Shown here: positions 1 through 5,391 of the stretch, piece by piece
Layout: each line of letters begins with the position of its first letter
Position numbering within the stretch: the first letter of the stretch is position 1
Assembly: GCA_027073875.1 (NCBI GenBank)
Contig: JALTEO010000409.1
Span: forward strand, 1 to 5,413
DNA: 5,413 nucleotides
Source: Bacteroidales bacterium
Lineage (GTDB): Bacteria > Bacteroidota > Bacteroidia > Bacteroidales > JALTDM01
Reading direction: 5' to 3'
Notes under the pieces: generated by a model
What the model saw: only the letters and a program-made list of their open reading frames with translations
What the model was told of the DNA's origin: nothing
Databases searched by the model: none
Translations under genes and position numbers: made by a program

Positions 1-552
1 ATTGTAAATAGCTCCGATATTCAATTTTGAAACAAATTTTCCGTTTTTATCCAAATAAAAATCTTTCATCAAAAAATTAACAAGTTCTGGAGAAAAAGAA
101 ATTGCCAATAAATCATTTTTTAATTCGGAACGAGACCGATAAGCATTCAAATCCATTTGTTTTAATACGCCAATTAGCAATTGATGAAATTCAATAATAC
201 TTTTGTTTGGATTTGTATTACAGGGTAAAATATCTACTAAAACAGCTTTTTCTACAAAATCAGGATATTGCTGCATAAAATTAGCCACTACTTTCCCACC
301 CATGGAATGTCCGATAAGATAAAACCGTTTAAGCCCCAATTCATCTACAAATATTTTTAAATCCTGTGTCAATATATTAAAATCCATATCGGGGTGATGA
401 AATGATTGTCCGTGGTTGCGTTGATCGGGAATAATAACCTTAAAGTCATTTGCCAAATTTCTCCCGATAGTTACCCAATTATCCGATGAGCCGTAAAGAC
501 CGTGTAAAATAATTACAGGGAAACCATTACCGTATGTTCTGTAAAAAAGCAC
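1..552 (-). CDS. Alpha/beta-fold hydrolase (YbfF-like esterase family), 3' end beyond window
   Basis: This is a predicted cytoplasmic serine hydrolase; the substrate is unknown. The 184 visible residues run from VLFYRTYGNG to the window edge. The oxyanion-hole HGLYGSSDNW motif is at about residues 17-27, DQRNHGQS at 43-50, and the nucleophile elbow GHSMGG at 81-86, with Ser83 as nucleophile. Asp107 in LVDILP sits where YbfF-type esterases carry the acid residue. The family is usually about 250-260 residues, so roughly 70 residues, including the catalytic His, should lie outside the window. The start is GTG (complement of 550-552): an in-frame stop lies seven codons upstream (571-573), no ATG occurs between them, and the next possible start would remove the HG motif. 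An AAAAGGA string abuts the GTG and is too close to act as a normal Shine-Dalgarno. The gene follows pdxJ on the same strand but is separated from it by 242 nt containing a palindromic repeat, so it probably has its own promoter. Confidence 0.9.
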   Translation of the reverse strand, partial: MLFYRTYGNGFPVIILHGLYGSSDNWVTIGRNLANDFKVIIPDQRNHGQSFHHPDMDFNILTQDLKIFVDELGLKRFYLIGHSMGGKVVANFMQQYPDFVEKAVLVDILPCNTNPNKSIIEFHQLLIGVLKQMDLNAYRSRSELKNDLLAISFSPELVNFLMKDFYLDKNGKFVSKLNIGAIYN

Positions 553-570
553 TCCTTTTAAGTATATAGT

Positions 571-597
571 TTAAAGTTCTTAAAGTTAAAAGTTTAT
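571..597. repeat. Short imperfect 9-nt tandem repeat, TTAAAGTTn
   Basis: TTAAAGTTC (571-579) is followed directly by TTAAAGTTA (580-588) and a degenerate third unit, AAAGTTTA. It lies between the hydrolase start and the larger palindromic repeat and overlaps the candidate hydrolase promoter. Short AT-rich tandems of this kind are common in Bacteroidota intergenic DNA. A regulatory role is possible but not shown. Confidence 0.5.
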
Positions 598-609
598 AAA
601 ACAATCCAA
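581..609 (-). promoter_or_regulatory. Candidate Bacteroidota-type promoter for the alpha/beta-hydrolase
   Basis: On the minus strand the sequence TAACTTTA (complement of 581-588) matches seven of eight positions of the Bacteroidota -7 consensus TAnnTTTG. A TTG (complement of 607-609) lies 18 nt upstream of it, near the spacing expected for the -33 element. This would start transcription roughly 20 nt before the GTG codon. The region is very AT-rich and chance matches are easy, so this is a tentative call. Confidence 0.28.
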
Positions 610-664
610 TACTTTGACTTCGTAATATAAGAACACCCAATATAATACAACTTTATTTTGTTTG

Positions 665-752
665 TCACCCCTCTGTATCTCCTCCCGAACAGCATTCGAG
701 GATAAACCATCAAGGGGAGAATTCCTCCCTTGAGGGAGGATAAGGTGGGTGA
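665..752. repeat. Compact palindromic intergenic repeat element (REP-like)
   Basis: An 88-bp GC-richer island in an AT-rich gap is bounded by TCACCC (665-670) and its inverted copy GGGTGA (747-752). It contains a perfect 8-bp stem, TCCTCCCT/AGGGAGGA with a TG loop (723-740). The left arm (665-686) also pairs imperfectly with the right arm (734-752) through TCACCC/GGGTGA, TAT/ATA and CCTCCC/GGGAGG. This general design, with CCTCCCT-AGGGAGG hairpins between CACCC and GGGTG ends, resembles dispersed non-coding repeats I recall from many Bacteroidota genomes; a second copy cannot be shown inside this window. It lies downstream of pdxJ and upstream of the hydrolase, where its hairpins could slow or end transcription from pdxJ. 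A small open frame across it on the minus strand looks like translated repeat rather than a gene. Confidence 0.7.
723..740. terminator. Perfect 8-bp hairpin in the pdxJ 3' region, possible attenuator or terminator
   Basis: TCCTCCCT and AGGGAGGA pair perfectly around a 2-nt TG loop, giving a GC-rich stem about 55 nt past the pdxJ stop. On the minus strand it is followed by AATTCTCCCC rather than a U-run, so it is not a classic intrinsic terminator. It is part of the surrounding repeat element and may affect transcript ends or stability. Confidence 0.3.
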
Positions 753-794
753 TTTCTCGCTTCTCATCCTACTAATCATATAAATCATTCTTTT

Positions 795-1511
795 TTATTG
801 TAGCTCCCGACGATATAAATTTACAACATTCTCCAATCCAAAATATAATGCATCGGAAATTAATGCATGACCAATAGAAACCTCATCTAACCAAGGGATT
901 TGTTGATGGAAATATCTAAGATTCTGCAAATTCAAATCGTGTCCGGCATTAAGTCCCAACCCCAAGTCCTTAACAACTTTTGCCGTTTCCACAAATGGTT
1001 TTACGGCTTCATCTTTTTTTCCTTCGGCATACAGACGGGCATACGATTCGGTATAAAGCTCCACCCTGTCAGCACCTACTTCTTTGGCATATTCCGCCAT
1101 ATCCGGCTCAGCATTCATAAAGAGCGACACACGGATTCCCTGCGATTGAAATTTTTGGACAACATCTTTCAGAAAATCAAAGTTTGCTTTAATATCCCAA
1201 CCGGTATCCGATGTCAGCACATCAGGTGGGTCAGGCACTAAAGTCACTTGCTCCGGCTTTACCTCGGTTACTAATTTTATAAAGTTCTTCGATGGGTATC
1301 CTTCAATGTTAAATTCGGTAGTAATTACTTTTTTCAACGCATATACATCAGCATAGCGAATATGTCGCTCGTCGGGTCTCGGATGTACCGTAATACCTTG
1401 TGAACCGAACCGTTCAATATTTTTTGCCGCTTCAATTACATCCGGCAGATTGCCACCGCGGGCATTTCGCAGCGTGGCTATCTTGTTAATATTTACGCTT
1501 AATTTTGTCAT
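795..1511 (-). CDS. pdxJ: Pyridoxine 5'-phosphate synthase PdxJ
   Basis: PdxJ is a cytoplasmic TIM-barrel enzyme that condenses 1-deoxy-D-xylulose 5-phosphate with 3-amino-2-oxopropyl phosphate (made by PdxA) to give pyridoxine 5'-phosphate, in the DXP-dependent vitamin B6 pathway. The protein has 238 residues, the usual family length (about 237-245). Visible landmarks are VNINKIATLRNARGG (6-20), GITVHPRPDERHI (39-51) with His43 and Arg45, the barrel glutamate Glu70 in FNIEG, VSLFMNAEPD (128-137), LNAGHDL (187-193) with His191, and the phosphate-site IGHALISDAL (213-222). His43, Glu70 and His191 match the catalytic residues known from E. coli PdxJ. At residues 9-10 the sequence is Asn-Lys where E. 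coli has Asp-His, a variant I associate with Bacteroidota enzymes. The ATG start gives the standard N-terminus; no Shine-Dalgarno is seen. The gene is divergent from the methyltransferase cluster. Confidence 0.98.
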   Translation of the reverse strand: MTKLSVNINKIATLRNARGGNLPDVIEAAKNIERFGSQGITVHPRPDERHIRYADVYALKKVITTEFNIEGYPSKNFIKLVTEVKPEQVTLVPDPPDVLTSDTGWDIKANFDFLKDVVQKFQSQGIRVSLFMNAEPDMAEYAKEVGADRVELYTESYARLYAEGKKDEAVKPFVETAKVVKDLGLGLNAGHDLNLQNLRYFHQQIPWLDEVSIGHALISDALYFGLENVVNLYRRELQ

Positions 1512-1529
1512 TTAATTTATTTAAGGCAA

Positions 1530-1537
1530 CAAAAGTC
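1530..1537 (-). promoter_or_regulatory. Candidate -7 element for pdxJ
   Basis: On the minus strand GACTTTTG matches seven of eight positions of TAnnTTTG and ends 18 nt before the pdxJ ATG, which would give a very short leader. No convincing -33 TTG lies at the right distance upstream, so this rests on one box. Confidence 0.25.
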
Positions 1538-1549
1538 GTTTTTTTTATC

Positions 1550-1557
1550 TAATTTTG
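1550..1557 (+). promoter_or_regulatory. Candidate Bacteroidota -7 element (TAATTTTG) for the methyltransferase-sirtuin-pbpC cluster
   Basis: TAATTTTG is an exact match to the Bacteroidota -7 consensus TAnnTTTG and ends 20 nt before the ATG at 1578, right for a short 5' leader. A run of eight T residues (1539-1546) lies just upstream. No TTG or TTTG is visible about 19-21 nt upstream, so the -33 element is weak or absent. It is the only good plus-strand candidate ahead of the three-gene cluster. Confidence 0.45.
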
Positions 1558-1577
1558 GCATATTAAATAACAGAAAA

Positions 1578-2228
1578 ATGGAAAAAATTTATACAGATTC
1601 CAAGGTAGAATTAACACCCTTTATCTCAAAACATTACGATTCAATTCTAAATATTGCATCTTTCGGACTTTATAAAAAGTTTATTCACAGTGCTATTGCA
1701 GATATGACTATTCAAGCTGACAATCACATTTTGGATTTTGGTTGCGGAACAGGAAGAAATTCTTGTATTATGCACCAATATTTATCGGACAAAGGGTTTA
1801 TTACAGGTATTGATTTATCGCCGGTAATGCTCAATCAGTTTAAGGATAATTGTGCTCCGCATAACAATACCGAAGCCATTCAGCAACGAATAGACATAGA
1901 CTTTGATTTGGAGAAACGATATGATATTGTTTTTACAAGTTTTGTAATTCACGGTTTTCCGCATAATATCCGTGAACAAATTATCAAAAATGCGTATCGT
2001 CATTTAAAGCAAGGCGGACAATTTATGATTCTAGATTTTGCTGAATTTTCGCTTAAAGAAATGCCGTTTTTCTACCGTATTCCATTTAAAATAATAGAAT
2101 GTAAATACGCTTTTGATTTTATTGAACGCGACTGGAAAGCTATTTTAACAGATTACGGATTTGGTAATTTTGAAGAAAAATTATATTTTAAAAATTATGC
2201 CCGACTGTTGAAAGCCACAAAAATATAA
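1578..2228 (+). CDS. Class I SAM-dependent methyltransferase, substrate unknown
   Basis: This is a 216-residue soluble protein with the Rossmann-like methyltransferase fold. SAM-binding motif I is ILDFGCGTGRN (51-61). GIDLS follows at 77-81, where Asp79 would bind the ribose hydroxyls of SAM. The strand-4 motif YDIVFTSFVIHGFPH is at 115-129, and the post-motif LKQGGQFMILDF at 143-154 has the usual turn-plus-strand shape. The C-terminal part (about 155-214, rich in Phe, Tyr and Lys) resembles small-molecule methyltransferases of the broad UbiE/Methyltransf_11 type, but nothing identifies the acceptor. No signal peptide or membrane segment is seen. The ATG at 1578 follows an A-rich stretch without a Shine-Dalgarno. 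It is the first gene of a same-strand cluster, ending 10 nt before the sirtuin start. It lacks the target-recognition features of DNA methylases. Confidence 0.93.
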   Translation: MEKIYTDSKVELTPFISKHYDSILNIASFGLYKKFIHSAIADMTIQADNHILDFGCGTGRNSCIMHQYLSDKGFITGIDLSPVMLNQFKDNCAPHNNTEAIQQRIDIDFDLEKRYDIVFTSFVIHGFPHNIREQIIKNAYRHLKQGGQFMILDFAEFSLKEMPFFYRIPFKIIECKYAFDFIERDWKAILTDYGFGNFEEKLYFKNYARLLKATKI

Positions 2229-2238
2229 TCACAAATCT

Positions 2239-2976
2239 ATGATACATTTAGAAAAAGCTGTCAATATCATAGAATCAGCCAAACACATTACGGCATTTAC
2301 CGGTGCAGGTATTTCGGTAGGCAGCGGTATTCCTCCTTTCCGTGGGAAAGACGGACTGTGGAGTAAATACGATCCCATTGTGTTGGATTTAACTTATTTT
2401 CATCAATATCCTGAAAAATCGTGGCAAGTTATTAAAGAAATTTTCTACGATTTTTTTGGACAAGCACAACCCAATAACGGTCATCGTGCACTGGCAGAGA
2501 TGGAAAAATATGGTTTTTTAAAAACTATTATTACCCAAAACATTGATAATCTGCATCAAGAAGCAGGCAATTCCCATGTAATTGAATTTCATGGCACTTC
2601 CCATTCGTTGGTATGTGAACAATGCGGTAAAAGATATTTAGCCGAAGATATTGATTTGTCTGTCATTCCGCCAAGATGCAAAAAATGCAATGAGGTATTA
2701 AAACCCGACTTTATTTTTTTCGGCGAACCCATTCCACAAGATGCGTTTCTCAACGCTATGAATGAGACCAAAGTTGCAGACCTGTTTTTAGTTATCGGAA
2801 CCACAGGCGAAATTATGCCTGCTTCCACTATCCCAATCACCGCAAAAGACAACGGAGCAACTATTATTGAAATCAATCCGGAAACTTCCAATTATACCCA
2901 CTCAATTACAGATGTCTTTTTACAAGGCAAAGCAGAAAAAATTTTACCTGTTCTTGCTCAACGCTTACAGAAATGA
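2239..2976 (+). CDS. Sir2-family NAD-dependent protein deacylase (sirtuin)
   Basis: The enzyme removes acyl groups from protein lysines using NAD+, giving nicotinamide and O-acyl-ADP-ribose, in the cytoplasm. It has 245 residues, typical of single-domain bacterial sirtuins. In order: NAD-binding GAGIS (22-26), GIPPFRG (30-36), TQNIDNLH (99-106), catalytic His118 in FHGT, zinc ligands CEQC (126-129) and CKKC (147-150), PDFIFFGE (156-163), GTTGEIMPAS (187-196) and INPE (212-215). All core catalytic and zinc residues are present. By remembered alignment, the Tyr/Arg pair marking CobB/SIRT5-type desuccinylases (FYNARR in E. coli CobB) is replaced by QVIKE here, and the region resembles the Thermotoga Sir2 deacetylase more. 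Deacetylation is therefore the likelier main activity; this is inference. Automated annotation often calls such genes cobB or npdA. The stop overlaps the pbpC start as ATGA, suggesting coupled translation. Confidence 0.97.
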   Translation: MIHLEKAVNIIESAKHITAFTGAGISVGSGIPPFRGKDGLWSKYDPIVLDLTYFHQYPEKSWQVIKEIFYDFFGQAQPNNGHRALAEMEKYGFLKTIITQNIDNLHQEAGNSHVIEFHGTSHSLVCEQCGKRYLAEDIDLSVIPPRCKKCNEVLKPDFIFFGEPIPQDAFLNAMNETKVADLFLVIGTTGEIMPASTIPITAKDNGATIIEINPETSNYTHSITDVFLQGKAEKILPVLAQRLQK

Positions 2977-5297
2977 TTAGCATCTATTTTTCTTACTTTT
3001 TACTCATATTTTGGCTACTTATGCCATCAACCCGCTTCAACCAACCAACAAGCACTGTTATTGAAGATAATCAAGGTAATCTGATAGGTGCCCGTATTGC
3101 CGATGACGGACAATGGCGATTCCCTGAAAACAAGCAGATACCAAAAAAATTCAAAGCATGTATTTTACAATTTGAAGACAAAAACTTTTATTATCATCCC
3201 GGAGTTGATATTCTTGCACTTATCAGAGCCGGTTATCAAGACCTGAAAGCCCGTAAAATTATCAGTGGTGGCAGTACACTAACTATGCAGGTTGTACGAT
3301 TATCACGACACAAAGAACCCCGTTCGTTTACAGAAAAGTTTATAGAAATTCTATTGTCGTTACGCTTGGAATTATTCCATTCCAAGAATCAAATTTTAAA
3401 AATGTATGCTTCGCATGCTCCTTTTGGCGGCAATGTTGTTGGTTTAGATGCGGCATCGTGGCGATATTACGGTAGAAGCCCCAATCAACTATCGTGGGCT
3501 GAGACAGCTACACTTGCCGTACTGCCAAATGCACCGGCATTGATTTTCCCCGGAAAAAATCACCAAAAATTACTAGAAAAAAGAAACCGCTTATTAGAAA
3601 AATTATATCGTAAAGATATTATTGATTCTTTGACAATGGTTATTTCAAAAGCCGAGCCATTGCCTAAGAAACCACTACCCTTGCCTTCTTTAGCACCGCA
3701 ACTGCTAACACGAATAGCCAAAGAAAAATCAGGCCAGCGGATACGCACTACCATTGACCGTTTTCTGCAAACAAAAACAGCCGACATTGTTCAAAAACAT
3801 TATAATCAATTAAAATACAATCATATATATAATATTGCGGCAATTATTGTTGATGTGGAGACAGGTCGTGTTCTTGCCTATGTAGGTAACACTACTTGTT
3901 CCGGCAATTCACATGGCAATAATGTAGATATTATTATGGCACAGCGAAGCACAGGCAGTATCTTAAAGCCCATTTTATATGCTGCTGCCATGAACGATGG
4001 TCTTATTCTACCAAACACGCTACTACCGGATATTCCGACAAATTTTGCAGGATATAACCCACAAAACTATAACCATAAGTATTCAGGAGCTGTCCATGCC
4101 TCACAAGCATTATCGCATTCGTTAAATGTTCCGGCTGTTCGTTTGTTACGAAGTTATGGTGTAGAACGATTTCACAATCTCTTACAACAACTTGGCTTTA
4201 CGACAATAACACAACCGGCTGACCATTACGGACTTTCATTAATCCTTGGCGGAGCCGAAGCCACACTATGGGACTTGACAAGTGTATATGCAGGATTTTC
4301 TCGTACACTCAATCATTTCGGAAAATATAACGGAAAATATAATTTGAATGATTACCGAAAAAATAACCTGTATTTTGGAAAGACTTTACCACCGGAAAAG
4401 TTGGAAGACTTTAATAAATTGAGTGCCGCTGCTATTTATTTTACCTTTCAAGCATTAACAAAAGTGAATAGACCAATGGAAGACGCTAATTGGCAGTTTT
4501 TCGGTGGAAATAAAAAAGTAGCTTGGAAAACAGGAACAAGTTTCGGTTATCGTGATGCATGGGCTATTGGCACCACTACCCGTTTTACTGTAGGCGTATG
4601 GGTAGGTAATGCCGATGGCGTAGGCAGACCCGGACTAACCGGCATAGGTGCTGCAGCTCCCGTATTATTTGATATTTTTGATATTTTACCTGAATCAGAA
4701 TGGTTTGACCCGCCTTACGACGAAATGGCAAAAGTTGCTATCTGTCGTAAATCAGGTATGCGGGCTACAGATATATGCACGCCGGCAGATACGGTTTGGA
4801 TTCCTGCAAGCGGATTGAAAACACCCCCGTGTAAATATCACCGGTTAATACATCTTGATGAAACAGGTACTTATCGTGTTACCGATGCTTGTGAAAATGT
4901 GGATAAAATGCAACATCGTTCGTGGTTTGTGCTGCCACCGGTAGAAGAATGGTATTATAAACAAACAGACCCATCGTATGTTAAATTACCTCCGTTTAAG
5001 CCCGGCTGTGGTGAAACAGCAACTAATCCGATGGAAATTATTTATCCACAAAAAGGTGATATTATCTACATTCCCAAAGAACTAACAGGGAAAAAAGGAC
5101 AAGTAATTTTTAAGGTAGCCCACCGGCAAGCCGGAACCACTATTTTTTGGCATATTGATGAAAATTATATGGGCAAAACCAGTAGTATCCACGAAATGGG
5201 GTTTAATATCCCCGAAGGAAAACATATGCTTACCGTTGTTGACGAACAAGGCAACTCAGCAAGCGTATCATTTGAAGTAAGAGAAAAAGAAAAATAG
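2973..5297 (+). CDS. pbpC: Penicillin-binding protein 1C, bifunctional glycosyltransferase/transpeptidase
   Basis: PbpC polymerises lipid II into glycan strands and carries a penicillin-binding transpeptidase domain; it is anchored in the inner membrane facing the periplasm. The protein has 774 residues (E. coli PbpC is about 770). A hydrophobic segment (about 3-17) is the membrane anchor. The GT51 domain shows EDKNFYYHPGVD (68-79, catalytic Glu68), GGSTLTMQ (99-106), EKFIEILLSLRLE (121-133), FGGNVVGLDAASWRYYG (151-167) and ETATLAVLPNAPAL (177-190). The transpeptidase domain has SILK (329-332, Ser329 nucleophile), SLN (383-385) and KTGT (519-522). A linker with Cys591, Cys602, Cys620, Cys640 and Cys679 leads to a C-terminal PbpC-type beta domain (BiPBP_C) at about 684-770. 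All motifs are intact, so both activities look functional. The start overlaps the sirtuin stop by 4 nt. Residues 450-457 are a duplicated GKYN encoded by a perfect DNA tandem. The N-terminus has no positive charge before the membrane segment. Confidence 0.97.
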   Translation: MISIYFSYFLLIFWLLMPSTRFNQPTSTVIEDNQGNLIGARIADDGQWRFPENKQIPKKFKACILQFEDKNFYYHPGVDILALIRAGYQDLKARKIISGGSTLTMQVVRLSRHKEPRSFTEKFIEILLSLRLELFHSKNQILKMYASHAPFGGNVVGLDAASWRYYGRSPNQLSWAETATLAVLPNAPALIFPGKNHQKLLEKRNRLLEKLYRKDIIDSLTMVISKAEPLPKKPLPLPSLAPQLLTRIAKEKSGQRIRTTIDRFLQTKTADIVQKHYNQLKYNHIYNIAAIIVDVETGRVLAYVGNTTCSGNSHGNNVDIIMAQRSTGSILKPILYAAAMNDGLILPNTLLPDIPTNFAGYNPQNYNHKYSGAVHASQALSHSLNVPAVRLLRSYGVERFHNLLQQLGFTTITQPADHYGLSLILGGAEATLWDLTSVYAGFSRTLNHFGKYNGKYNLNDYRKNNLYFGKTLPPEKLEDFNKLSAAAIYFTFQALTKVNRPMEDANWQFFGGNKKVAWKTGTSFGYRDAWAIGTTTRFTVGVWVGNADGVGRPGLTGIGAAAPVLFDIFDILPESEWFDPPYDEMAKVAICRKSGMRATDICTPADTVWIPASGLKTPPCKYHRLIHLDETGTYRVTDACENVDKMQHRSWFVLPPVEEWYYKQTDPSYVKLPPFKPGCGETATNPMEIIYPQKGDIIYIPKELTGKKGQVIFKVAHRQAGTTIFWHIDENYMGKTSSIHEMGFNIPEGKHMLTVVDEQGNSASVSFEVREKEK
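4319..4342 (+). repeat. Perfect 12-bp tandem duplication inside pbpC
   Basis: CGGAAAATATAA occurs twice in direct succession (4319-4330 and 4331-4342). In the pbpC frame this gives GKYN-GKYN at residues 450-457, in a polar loop between the SxN and KTG motifs of the transpeptidase domain. Because the unit is a multiple of three, gain or loss of a copy keeps the reading frame. It looks like a slippage product. Confidence 0.9.
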
Positions 5298-5376
5298 TTT
5301 TCTAAAACTTTTCGGGGAATAAAAAAAATTTTCTCATTCCAAAAAATCTATTTACTTTTATTTTTTCAAAAAAAAC
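5298..5376. other. Intergenic region after pbpC; weak inverted repeats only
   Basis: This very AT-rich stretch holds GGAAT (5316-5320) and ATTCC (5336-5340), a 5-bp inverted repeat around an A/T-rich loop that could extend by A-T pairs, followed by A then T-rich sequence. A second pair, AGTTTT/AAAACT, spans the pbpC stop (5296-5309) with only a 2-nt loop. Neither is a convincing intrinsic terminator, and no clear TAnnTTTG promoter is seen. The pbpC transcript may continue into the next gene. Confidence 0.35.
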
Positions 5377-5382
5377 AAAGGA
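5377..5382 (+). promoter_or_regulatory. Shine-Dalgarno-like AAAGGA before the gene at 5392
   Basis: AAAGGA ends 9 nt before the ATG at 5392, an acceptable spacing. It stands out because no other gene in this window has a well-placed Shine-Dalgarno, and it supports the reading of 5392 as a true start. Confidence 0.45.
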
Positions 5383-5391
5383 AAAAACAAT

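Noticed and set aside
594..788. 64-codon open frame on the minus strand downstream of pdxJ
   Set aside because: Most of it is translation of the palindromic repeat at 665-752 and of AT-rich spacer; there is no domain, no start signal, and hairpin-coding segments such as SSLKGGIL arise from the repeat itself.
900..1241. 113-codon plus-strand open frame
   Set aside because: It lies entirely antisense to pdxJ, whose conserved motifs cover the same bases; its translation shows no recognisable family.
1578..2228. Methyltransferase as a restriction-modification DNA methylase
   Set aside because: There is no DPPY/NPPF catalytic motif or target-recognition domain, and no restriction enzyme nearby; the sequence fits a small-molecule class I methyltransferase.
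2589..2891. 100-codon minus-strand open frame inside the sirtuin gene
   Set aside because: It is antisense to the zinc-binding and NAD-binding part of the sirtuin; no independent coding evidence. The same applies to small antisense frames at 1815-2003 and 3560-3787.
2239..2976. Sir2 domain as part of an anti-phage system (Thoeris, DSR or short pAgo type)
   Set aside because: The protein is a standalone 245-residue sirtuin with intact zinc cysteines and the TQNIDNLH and HG deacylase motifs; no TIR, Argonaute or extended effector domain is next to it.
5296..5340. Intrinsic terminator after pbpC
   Set aside because: The inverted repeats are short and AT-rich, one has an impossible 2-nt loop, and no GC-rich stem followed by a U-run is present; described only as intergenic sequence.
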